Shown here piece after piece: positions 9,865 through 19,200 of a DNA stretch of 22,097 bases (within the stretch, counting starts at the first letter, position 1; every line of letters starts with the position of its first letter). This DNA comes from Dinochytrium kinnereticum. Its lineage: Eukaryota; Chytridiomycota; Chytridiomycetes; Chytridiales; Chytridiaceae. Made by a program: the position numbers and the translations under genes. The DNA lies in the NCBI GenBank assembly GCA_027604005.1, contig JADGJT010000345.1, positions 2,134 through 24,230 on the forward strand, read 5' to 3'. The notes under the pieces are model-generated. The model was not told the origin of the DNA. It saw nothing but the letters and a program-made list of their open reading frames with translations, and did not search any database.

Positions 9865-11504
9865 TCATCTCCCCAATGTACCAGCCTTCCCATCTTCAGC
9901 AATAAAAGTCCTACCACCATCCCCACTCCCCTCAACCAAGGAAGCTTCCCCAGGCCTATCATCAAACGTGATATGAACCATATGCTTCCTCCTGAGATGA
10001 GATGCAAGTCCGTCGGCTCTTGCAAAACCTAACGGTGGTGAAGGAAAGATGGAAGGTGAGAACTCAGGATAAAAAATAAAAAAAAATTGTAGACGCAGAA
10101 AGAAAGACAGATAACTCACGTCTTCCACAATGTTGACACGCGTGAGGCCTGTTGTTGTTCTCTTCATGAACGGAACGGATATGTCGATAGAGATCCTGAG
10201 AAGCAAAAAATGTCAGCTGAAAGATCTCACGAGAGTTTGCGGATGCGTCAGGGATATCTCCGATGAATGTCGCACAAACCCCACTTTAAGTGGAGCCATT
10301 ACGAAACCCAATTCACCACACCACCAACACCACCAAAAGAACAAAGAAAAGAAAAAAAAGTGACGCTCACCTGTCTCCGACGGAACGCAGCCATACACCC
10401 CGGCACAACCGTGCAAGCATGCGGTCTCTCCCCAGTATGCAAAGTGGTATGACACAGCAAATTATGCCGCCTCGAAAACACCATCCCGCATCCTGCAAAT
10501 CCACAAACATATTCCCTCTTCCCCCCCGCTTCCGGTTGAGGTGACATGGAAGATCCAGGAGAGCCTGACGAGGACGCGTCAAAACGTGGAGGTGGGGTCG
10601 CGGTTGATGCTTGATGGTAGTGGTGAATGGGACGTTTGTCTTGGGACGCGTCAATGTGTGGTGATGCTAGGAGAGGCCTTGGGAGGGTTGGAAGAGGGTA
10701 TGGGGAGAATGAACGTGTAACACGGCCATGACTTGCAACAGGGTCAGGCATGACAGTGTTGAAATGATGCCGAGACGACGCGGAGGTAGCAGATGTCACT
10801 AGTGGTGAAGGGAAAGGTTGTAATCCAAGAGCCGGAGAGGATATGGGAGTGAAGGATGGCGTGCTGCAGGACGTCACTGGTGGCGTTAAGACTGGAGACG
10901 CAGAACCAACAACAGGAGCTGGTGAAATTCTTGCAGACGAAGCCGAAGAAGAGTAACCTGATACATTCACTACATGAAAGAGCGAATGAATGCTAGGAAG
11001 CTGGTGAGTGTTGAAGGCTGTAGATGGAGGAGGAGGAAGCACGGTGGAATTGGCGGGTTTTGACGAGCCCAAAAGCGAAGGAGAAGAAGGTGTTGACGAT
11101 GAGATGAGCGATGCAATTGAAAAGAACGGTGATGCCGGAGCCGAGGTAGCTGAGGCGGTTGCAGGACCAGGCAATCCTCCACCAGACTTTCCCACAGCCG
11201 ACCAAGCCACAACATCCACCTTTGGCGAGCCCATTATAGGCATATCATCATCAGCGGCCATCCTCCAAGTGTCAGCAGCAAAATTCCCAGCCTCTCGCGG
11301 GGTGGTCGAGATCTCAGCAAGTAAGGTAATGTCGTCTACTGACGACGTGAGGGTCGGTGATGGATATGAATAGACAGGCGATGGGACAGTCGGTCGTTTC
11401 GTTGAGAGGTGATGATTGTGAACGGGGCAAGTCGTCGCTGTCGTTGTCGTCAAAGTTGCCAATGTCGAAGCTGATGGAGAGCAGCAGCACTGAGAGAGCG
11501 CCAT
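9865..11504 (-). CDS. C2H2 zinc-finger protein with three C-terminal fingers
   Basis: A three-exon gene: exon 1 10371-11504, exon 2 10120-10195, exon 3 9865-10028. Introns run from a GTGAGC donor to a CTCAG acceptor (10196-10370) and from GTGAGT to GTTAG (10029-10119). The phases agree and give 457 residues. Residues 1-330 are Ser/Pro/Thr/Ala-rich and probably disordered. Finger 1 has C334, C339, H352, H356. Finger 2 starts CTVVPGC (C364, C370) and its histidines H383 and H388 come from exon 2. Finger 3 is CQHC...H-x4-H (C398, C401, H414, H419) and is split by intron 2. A Krueppel linker, HTGERPHAC, joins fingers 1 and 2. The tail after finger 3 is about 38 residues. It is probably a nuclear sequence-specific regulator and the fuller member of a local pair with the gene at 3477-5015, on the same strand. 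The start is the first ATG of the open frame; an upstream exon is possible. No named ortholog is recognised. Confidence 0.85.
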
Positions 11505-12865
11505 CGAAGAAAGGTGTGTGTATGTGCGTGTGGTGTGTACTGAAGGGGGAGAAGTTCAAGAAGCAGGATAAAAAAAAGGTAGCAGGCAGACAGACGGCAG
11601 CAGCAGCAACAACTATGTGCAAGACGGCCCTGATTCCCTTGGTCTGTCAATGTCCTCCTCCTCCTCGAACGGTCTTTTAGCTTTTTCCCCTCCTGCCTGC
11701 TACCCTTTGCCCGAATCGGCATCCGGATGGAAAAGTAAGCCAGCGGCGCAAAGGCCAACCAGGGGAATGCCATGCAGCAGGTTGCAAACCCAGTGGAAAG
11801 CCAGCCGGTGGAAACGTGCAACTCCGATGACTGCTCCTCACACCTCCCAGCCCCGCCACCCCGTTCCAACCATTGCAAGGTAGCAACCAGATTTGCAACG
11901 TATCTACCATCGGCACGTTACAGTGCTTCCTGTGTTCTTTTCTTGCTGTTGGGCGCAGCGGAAGCGTTTCATGGACTCAGGGCGCTTTGCCTTTTTTCTT
12001 TTGCACAGGAAAGATCTCGCCAAACTTGGGCAGAGGAATAAGGGCTGCGGGGAAACAGTAAGCGAATGGAGGGAGGGTTAAGGATGATGGTGGTAACGGC
12101 TGGATGGCTGGAAGCTTTGGCTGGTATGGCGCTCTCCCTTTCGTTCCATCCACCCATCCCAACACTCCCTCTACTTTATTACCTATCGTCTTCATATCTC
12201 TCTCCATGATTTCTTATTATTGATGGTGACTGCTCCACCCTCCACCGAAGCTTTTTGAAAGGGTGGATCTGAGTGAAGGCGTCGGCTCAACGCCTTGGCA
12301 CTCTGTCTGTTATTCTGTCATATATTTAATTAAGCGTTTTACCGATAAAATATTGTTTAGTGAAGAAGGCCATGGATATTTGCTGGGCTTGATTAGCTTC
12401 AGATCAGAGTGACGAACAGATTCATTTGGAGCGTTTCAGAGGGCGTTTCACTCTTCTGTTTCATAAGAGTTCGCTGCTTCTGCCTGAAGTCAACGGGTTC
12501 GATGGGGGTCAATGTTGAAAAACACCATCAACTGTTTCAAGGGCGACAGACGGCAAGCAGGCGAACCTCAAACCAGAACCTTGAAGACGAGGGAAAAAAG
12601 TGGTTGTCACACGAGCTCTATAAATTCTTACACACGTTTATCACTGGCGCAAAACGAGGCTGACCGCACTTATGTTAGGTGTAAAGTTGATACCTATCCG
12701 TTCATTGCCTTTATCTATTCGCTAAACCTCATCAGTTGCTTCTCGCTCAATGGAAAGGTCAAGAAGAGAGGGCATTCGTTGATGTCTCCCATCAATTAAA
12801 AAAAAGAATTGTGTGTGAGGTTGGGGGATGCATTCATTTTCTTGTCCAACTTTATCCTTCCTAAG
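11505..12865. other. intergenic; presumed divergent promoter region
   Basis: Upstream of the minus-strand zinc-finger gene and of the weak plus-strand candidates. It holds only small overlapping ORFs (up to 142 codons, partly shadows of the zinc-finger 5' end) with no recognisable domain. CT-rich and A-rich stretches are present. No RNA gene was identified. Confidence 0.5.
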
Positions 12866-12874
12866 TATAAAAAT
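12866..12874 (+). promoter_or_regulatory. TATA-like element
   Basis: TATAAAAAT lies about 100 bp upstream of the ATG at 12974. A CA-rich, G-poor leader (ACCGCCACCACCATCC, then ACCAAACAACAAAATAATCA) leads up to that ATG, which is a typical fungal 5' leader composition. This supports a plus-strand transcript here even though the coding part is uncertain. Confidence 0.4.
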
Positions 12875-12973
12875 GAGAACAGGCAGCTCAGTACTCATTG
12901 TTCAATGGGCTTTTGGCCCCTGTTCTCCTTCAACCGCCACCACCATCCTTTACCAAACAACAAAATAATCAAT

Positions 12974-13179
12974 ATGTTTAACGAACGCGTCAAGACACGA
13001 CGCCTATCAGTGAGTGAGGAGGGCTCGCCAAGTTTTTTTCCCCTCTTGTCCTTCTCATCGAGACTTGGGCTGACAACCTACCGAAATTCTAATGGGTTTA
13101 TGTTTAGATTCAAGAGTTACTTCATGTTTATTCATCTTTTGCGTTGTTTTCCGCTCTCCATCATCCCTTACTTGTTTAG
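12974..13179 (+). CDS. possible small spliced ORF, 35 residues (unrecognised)
   Basis: An ATG after a fungal-looking leader opens MFNERVKTRRLS and meets a GTGAGT donor at 13010. A TTCTAAT branch-like site and a TTTAG acceptor at 13106-13107 lead in frame to IQELLHVYSS and a stop at 13177-13179. The intron would be 98 nt. Without splicing the same frame stays open to 13204. No family is recognised. It may instead be the first exon of a longer transcript that also carries the acidic ORF at 13690. The support is only promoter-like context plus good splice signals. Confidence 0.25.
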
Positions 13180-13650
13180 TTTTAAAAGTTACCTAATAAA
13201 CTAAACAAGCCCGCATTATCGTTTTCTTCTCCCTTGCTCCCTGCGCCACATCATGGAATTCTCCGATCGGACAAGCTCATCACAGCTGACCGTGTCAAAC
13301 ACTCCTTCCAACCAGTTAACTTGACGTCTCGAGCACCCTTACGACCAGAGACCTGAATTTAGGATCACTAGAAATCCGTGTTGATGCAGATGTTGGATGA
13401 TGGAGTCCGTAGGGGTCACCAATCGGGGGCTGCTCAGATGAGCACACTGTCGCTTTCGCTCTTGAGGCGACGCGTGTCATCGCCCTATTGTTGCGAGGCG
13501 CCTCCGAGGCTGTGTATCCTCCACCTTGATGTACCTCACAGTATCTCTGTAGATACCCATGTAATACCCTCTTGCATACCCTGTCCTTAGTCTTATCCAC
13601 ACCGCGGAGGGTGGCGCGTCGGTCATGTTATTGCCCATAATGGCGCCTGG
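13180..13650. other. no gene recognised; promoter-like region for the acidic ORF
   Basis: Both strands hold short ORFs (up to 94 codons, minus, 13316-13600) with no recognisable domain. The right part is GC-richer and contains one ACGCGT box (13470-13475). It leads into two more boxes and a TATA element just before the ORF at 13690. Confidence 0.4.
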
Positions 13651-13674
13651 ACGCGTCACCTTACGCGTTATATA
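13651..13674 (+). promoter_or_regulatory. two MCB-type ACGCGT boxes followed by a TATA element
   Basis: ACGCGT occurs at 13651-13656 and again at 13663-13668, with TATATA directly after it (13669-13674) and an ATG 16 bp further on (13690). ACGCGT is the core of the MluI cell-cycle box bound by MBF (Mbp1/Swi6-type) factors in fungi. Further copies lie at 13470 and 12985. Use by such a factor here is inference. Confidence 0.4.
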
Positions 13675-13689
13675 CAAACAAACGTCTGT

Positions 13690-13962
13690 ATGTCATCATC
13701 AGGAGAATGGAGAAGTGAAGATGGAATGGTGCGTTATTGCAGATGCAAACGAGGTGGAGGGGGGGGGGGAAGAGTAGTAGGGTCGGATGAGGAAGACAAT
13801 ATTTTTTCCAATGAAGACACCTACTCGGAGGATTTGAATCCTACGTTTGATGAGGAGTCTGATAGTGAGATGGACGCAGTGAGTGGATCAGACATCTCTG
13901 CTGAGGATGATTTGATGTACAATGGTGGCACATCCCCTGAGGATGCCGTTAATCTTCTCTGA
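13690..13962 (+). CDS. hypothetical acidic protein, 90 residues
   Basis: An open frame from an ATG just behind a TATA element to tandem stops (TGA TAG, 13960-13965). After a short basic N-terminus (RYCRCKRG) and a Gly run coded by an 11-G tract, about 60 residues are strongly acidic (SDEED, FDEESDSEMD, SAEDDLM) and likely disordered. The sustained Asp/Glu/Ser bias in one frame argues for coding, though the ORF is short. It could equally be the last exon of a longer gene: a CATCATCAG acceptor-like site lies just after the ATG. No family is recognised. Acidic low-complexity regions often occur in nuclear or chromatin proteins, but that is not evidence of function here. Confidence 0.4.
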   Translation: MSSSGEWRSEDGMVRYCRCKRGGGGGGRVVGSDEEDNIFSNEDTYSEDLNPTFDEESDSEMDAVSGSDISAEDDLMYNGGTSPEDAVNLL

Positions 13963-14141
13963 TAGCTCTTTTTAATACATCTGAGTGTTAGTAAGCGTGA
14001 TATTTTTTGTTTGTTTCGTTTTGTTCAAAGAGGAGCGTTGGTTATCTGGGCAAATTATATCGCAGCTTTCTTCCTGTGGCGAGTCTTTGGTTATTTAATT
14101 TCGTTACTATTTTCTTCAACTGCTTATGGCTCTTCAATTAT

Positions 14142-14242
14142 TATAAATCCAGTATTGTTCTTCTTTGAATTCAGCATTACGCATTAATAAACACGGTATG
14201 TACTATACTAACCCTGTCTTTCCACTTTCTTCATTTCTACAG
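14142..14242 (+). promoter_or_regulatory. TATA-like element and possible 5' leader intron
   Basis: TATAAAT lies at 14142-14148. From 14196 an intron-like segment starts with GTATGT, contains TACTAAC-like text (ACTATACTAAC) and a pyrimidine tract, and ends TTCTACAG at 14242. At 47 nt it is short, and its branch-like site is unusually close to the donor. It would sit in the untranslated leader of the candidate at 14537. Confidence 0.35.
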
Positions 14243-14536
14243 CAATTTCCACCATCACGGTTGCTGTTGGCGCGAACCTTGCCATTAGTGATTTCAACAC
14301 CGTCGCACCGTCTCGGCTGAACATTTCGCGCAGGAAGATTTGCCCCATCGTTTGTCTGCCTGCGCCCAACATCATCCATCTCTCCTTTTTAGTTCAATTG
14401 CGCCTTTCCTCAACTTCTTTCGTTTGCGTTCCAAGCAACACTGGTTGCCACCTGAATGCTTCCCTGAGGCCTACTTGACCTTGCTCACTTACTGTTGATA
14501 ACACCTTCACCCAGCATCAAGGACTAGGTGGACATC

Positions 14537-14877
14537 ATGTTCAACAACAGACTCCAGTCCTTTAACCAACAGCCAACGTTCAAACCACAGGGTTCAAAGA
14601 GAAGAATTATCAAGATCAACGAGTATTTGTGAGTATCCACGCACCAAACCCTGTATGACCCAACGCCCCCCACCACCACTATGACTTTGGCGCTACCTGT
14701 CACCTCACGCTTCCCGAATCTCCATGCTTTTCCCCAATATTGGCTTGACCTTCCTAAACGCCTCTTTATCTCAGATGTACGTGTAAAGAAGTATTCAACT
14801 TGTCTGTCATGATTGGCATGTACCCGAACATTGGACTGCGCATATTTCGACCCAGTCCTTTGACTTTTTTGGCTTGA
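14537..14877 (+). CDS. possible spliced ORF, 64 residues (unrecognised; may be only part of a gene)
   Basis: The ATG opens MFNNRLQSFNQQPTFK and a basic stretch, GSKRRIIKINEY, ending at a GTGAGT donor (14629). A CTCAG acceptor (14773-14774) keeps the frame and adds LCTCKEVFNLSVMIG and on to a stop at 14875-14877. The first exon (14537-14628) looks coding-like (Gln/Asn/Lys-rich, good donor). The second is less convincing, and further exons may exist downstream: open stretches around 14977-15162 were not joined convincingly. The upstream leader holds a tiny three-codon uORF. No homolog is recognised. Confidence 0.3.
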
Positions 14878-16010
14878 CTAAGTGATGAAGTTAGTCTATG
14901 GGAAGGGTAAGCTGTCTCGTCAAGTAATTTGGTGTTGGTTTTCCTCTTGTGAAGATTAGTTCAAGGCTCCGACAAGGTGATAAAAGAAAGTAATACGGTT
15001 GAAATGGGCAGGAAAGACTTATCAATTGGAAGTACTCAGCAGGTGGATCAAGCAATGGATAAGAAATTCAGAGGCTCCACCTTAACAGGCCCATATTTCC
15101 ATTTCCTTGGCTTGCTCATCTCTATCTTGCGAGGACCAGCTGATCGGTGGGGTTGGCATTGACTAGCTGTATCCACTTTAAACCTTTCAACGCTAATGGG
15201 GTTGGTTCGACTTAGATTTCATGATAATCTTGTAGGCATGCCGAACCCCTTCTCGAACAGGGTTGAAAGCCCTTTAAAGTCCAAGGTGGACGTAAGTTTG
15301 CTCGGCAAAGTTGGAAAAGGGTGCTGATGAGGGCATTGAGAAGTGGTGGAGAGGTTCTCGCAAAAGGCATTGGCAATCCAGTCATGGGGCTAGATGGACC
15401 TTTGAAATGACAATTAAATGGTTCTTGTGTGGACGTCAAGAGCCATGAATCCTTGGATGAGTTTATCAGCGGAATTGATGAGCTCGATGTGTGAAGAAAA
15501 GCTTTTCACAGGGCCAGACCAATATACAGTAGCGCAGGTGAAGGATGCAACCTAATGATTATCTGACAAGAAGAGACGCAACATCAAATAACAGCATCAT
15601 GAGCAAGATGACCATTCTTTGCTTCTGAGATGCGTGAACTGGGTGCCAGCGAGCTCCGTGATACCTGTACTCAATGAGGGGTTGTAAAGAGGCAGGGGAG
15701 ATAATGAGTGCCGCCGGGCATTGGAGAAGGAGAGACGATGCTAACGGTGGCGGTGATCAGTAGCAGCACGGGCAGCAAGCAGCCTTGAGGCGACCATGAC
15801 GGGGATCGGGTGGGTGGATGGGGTAGGAGAAAGGAGGGAGCAGCAGGGGTCGGAGACAACGGGAAGTGATGGCAAGGTAATGTGCTTTCAATAAGATCGT
15901 TATTCTTTATCAGCGTGCTCACGTGCTCACGTGAGGGAAAGATAACTGTGTGATGGCGAGTAATACCGTCTCACCGTGGTGATTTCTGTGGGTAAAAAAA
16001 CCAGCAATCC
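14878..16010. other. no gene recognised
   Basis: Only short ORFs, including 61 codons at 14977-15162 (plus) and 75-83 codons on the minus strand, without recognisable domains. Isolated GTAAG/GTAAGC and AG sites occur but give no coherent exon chain. A pair of CACGTG boxes lies at 15920-15933. It may hold the 3' part of the 14537 candidate. Confidence 0.4.
15920..15933. promoter_or_regulatory. two CACGTG E-boxes, 8 bp apart
   Basis: CACGTG at 15920-15925 and 15928-15933 lie in GCTCACGTGCTCACGTGAG. The palindrome is the core site of bHLH factors such as Cbf1/Pho4-type proteins in fungi. No confident gene start lies next to it, so the target is unknown. It is about 290 bp beyond the metacaspase stop codon. 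Confidence 0.35.
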
Positions 16011-16075
16011 TTGATTTTGTGTTAAAATCAAAAGAACATTAAACAAAATGTTCATCCATTAATAATTATATGGAT
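16011..16075. repeat. three consecutive short inverted repeats
   Basis: Stem 1 is TTGATTTT/AAAATCAA (16011-16018 and 16024-16031). Stem 2 is GAACATT/AATGTTC (16034-16040 and 16047-16053). Stem 3 is ATCCAT/ATGGAT (16054-16059 and 16070-16075). The arms are perfect and the three hairpins follow each other with gaps of 2 and 0 bases. They lie 147-211 bp past the metacaspase stop, in AT-rich sequence, and could fold in its 3' UTR. Each alone could be chance. Confidence 0.5.
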
Positions 16076-16221
16076 CTAATGATTAAATATTATATGTATC
16101 TCTAAAATATAAAACTGATAACTTGAAACTGCATAGACGTGGAAATGCATAACAAAAACATAGGAAAACAAGCGCTAAACCTAGGTCTTTCACTTTGAGG
16201 AAAACACTTGAATTCTCTTGC

Positions 16222-19200
16222 TTATCGTTCCAGGAAGAAAACCTACAGGGAAAAAGAAAAGAAAAGGTTAACGGCAAAGGCCAAAAAAAATTTTAGAACA
16301 CCCAATAGAAGCACACAACAAAAAAGAGTAAAGAAAATAAACCCCCGCTCACATTATGAACGTCAATCTGATGACTCGCGCTTAGCTGCGGAACCTGCGT
16401 GAACTTTTTCCTCTTCATGGCATCCCTCACAGATTTCAAGATATCAACGAATGACAACTTATCTCCCGAGGACTTTTTCAGGGTCTCAAGCAAAGCATTC
16501 GTCAGAGCTCCTTCCGCTTGGCCGTTGAAGCTCGCGTCTGCAGAGGTCTGGCTGTCCTTGCATCCACTAAATTGACAAAAAGAGGAGGGCTTTAGTGAAG
16601 GTGTCAACGGAGGGTGGCGCGTTTTTACCTAAGGAGTAGGACCTCCGCATCAGAAGATCGTCCTTGCAGACTTTTGTGCTGTTGAGTGAGATTAGGTGGG
16701 CCAAGGAGCTTGCCTTCCGCAGAGTATTGATAAGGAAGGTCGAGAATTGTTCCTGAATATTCAGATACATGTATTTTGTTAACATTCATAATTAGGATAG
16801 TCTGGTGAAATGAACAGCGAGATATGAGTGTATAGTAACCTGAGTGACAACAGTCAAAGACGCAAGTCATACGGAGACCCTTGGGAAGACCGCGGACAAG
16901 CTTATCGTTCAAGTCCTGCGTGATATGTTTTCAGCGGCAGTATGGAGGGAAAAACAAAGAAAATCCCACGAAAATCAAGGATCAGATTCAACGGAGCATT
17001 GAATATATCAGAAAGAGCTTTGAAAAAAAAAATTGACGCAGAAGACTGGGCTCACATTGTCGACAATCTGTCCAGCGGTTAGATAGTCCACAGGAACCAG
17101 TGTTTCGTCAAGGTTCTCATACGAGTCTGATTGTGGGTTGAACGAATATATGATTAACCTTCCGGATAGCTACAACAAATATTCGAGGTCAACTTACCGT
17201 TTGACTCCTGTTGACTTCCATGACCAGAAAAGTGGAAATACAATGTATCCCTCGGCTGTGCATCCTTTCTCAACCAGTTGATAGCCTCCAAAATATTCTT
17301 CCTAGTTGGCATCTTCTTAGGATCCTTATCATCATCCGTCAAGATCCTAATACTCTCCGGTCCATCCTCATACCCAAGCTTCGAGATGAGCATCTGTCGA
17401 ACAGACTTGACATCATTAATGCAACCTTTAAGCTCGACCTTTGTTCCAAAATAATTGATCCCAATCAGCACGGCCCTTCTAACAGGCTTACGACCCGAGT
17501 TTCTTTCGTTTGTTCCATTTCGGGCTGGGGATCGAGAGCGTGAGGTTGTTGGTGGGCTTTTTCTGTTACGGTTGTTACGGCGGTCATCGTCGTCGTCATC
17601 AGAGTGAGGTTTTCGGGTGGGTGATTTACCGCCATTTTTCGCGGGCCTGTGGTCGTTGCCGTCGTCGTCAGAGTGGGTTTTTCGTGTGGGTGATTTCCCT
17701 GTGTTTTTGGAAGGCTTATGGTCGTCGTCGTCGCTTACATATTGTTTTTTAGCAGGCTGTCGCCCGTTATCGTTTTTACGACCCCCATGTTTACTACCCG
17801 CACGACCGTCGTCACTATCATCCGAGAACTGTTGCTTCTTTGGGGTCTCTTTCCGTTTCTGATCATTATGACGAACAGTCTTGCCATCATAATTATCATG
17901 ACGACCGTTCTTGCCATCACGCTCGTCGTCGCTTCCATAGAATGATTGACCCTTCTTCATCGACTCATTCTTCCCGCCATTACGTCTACCCCTCTCATCA
18001 TCACTTCCACGCCTCCTTCCACCTCCTCCAAAATCATCATCATCAATACTGGCATATTTTCCATCTTTTTGCGCAGAAAGTTTGTGGCCACCCCCATGGT
18101 ACCTTTTTTCACGTCGATCATCATCAGACCGATCAGACCTCCCGCCACCACCATGGTTATCCTCATCATCCGACATATCAAACCCATATCCAGCCGATCT
18201 TGTGCCATGTTTTTTGGTCGCAATTTTGGAGGGAGATCCCGCGGCTCCATGCTTCTTAGCAGCAGCACCAGTTTTAGAAGGTTGAGCAAAGGCGTCAAAA
18301 TCCTCCCAATCGTCCTTTTTCGCTTTTCCACTACCACCTCCACCATGGAAATCATCTTTTCCACCCTTTCCACTTGTAGGAGACCCACTCTTTTTGCCAG
18401 ATTTGCTTCCCTCATCCTTTTTCGATCCGCCAAATGAGTCATTCTTGGTGGGTGTTTTACCGAAATCGTCGTGATCATGGTTAGGTTTTTTGGTATGTGA
18501 GCTGCTGTTGGGTTTAGCGCCGAATCCCCACTCGTCAGCTCCGCCTCCCTTCTTGGGTTTGTCGTCTTTATCGTTATGGTTTCCCCACGGATCATTGCTT
18601 TTCTTTGAGTCGCCTCCTTTCTTCGTATCTTCCCATGGATCACCGCCTTTCTTAGAGTCGCCGCTTTTCTTAGAATCTCCCCATGTATCGTTCCCTTTCT
18701 TTGAGTCACCGCTTTTCTTCGAATCTCCCGATGAATCGTTGCCTTTCTTTGAGTCGCTTCCTTTCTTCGTATTGTCCCATGGGTCAGTGCTTTTCTTCGA
18801 GTCGCTACCTTTTTGGGTATCACCCCATGGATCGCTGCCGCTTTTCTTTCCCCCGCTACCTCCTTGGCCCCATTCATCTTTCTTTCCACTATGGCCGCCA
18901 CCACCCCACTCATCCTTCTTCCCACTATGACTACCACCGCCACCCCATTCTTCCTTCTTGCCTCCCTTCCCGTGCTTCCCGAAGTCCTCTTCCTCGCTAT
19001 CAGAGAACCGAGAAGGGCGTTTAGGACTTGACCCTCCCGAGTGGTCCTGTTTGGATGGAGAAGATGCGGGTTTGGCCTTGTCGCTGGGTTTTGAACTGCC
19101 ACCAAAGCCATGACTGTCACCATGTCTTCCATGACCGAGATTGTCATTGTGCTTGCCACTACCATGACTGTCATTGTGTTTGGATCCTTCAAAGCTGTCG

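Noticed and set aside
11450..11878. Minus-strand ORF of 142 codons upstream of the right zinc-finger gene
   Set aside because: It overlaps the zinc-finger start in another frame, has no recognisable domain, and is of chance length for this window.
12809..13204. Plus-strand ORF of 131 codons as one unspliced gene
   Set aside because: It crosses the TATA element and the leader of the better candidate start at 12974, and its second half looks like intron (GTGAGT donor, CTAAT, TTTAG).
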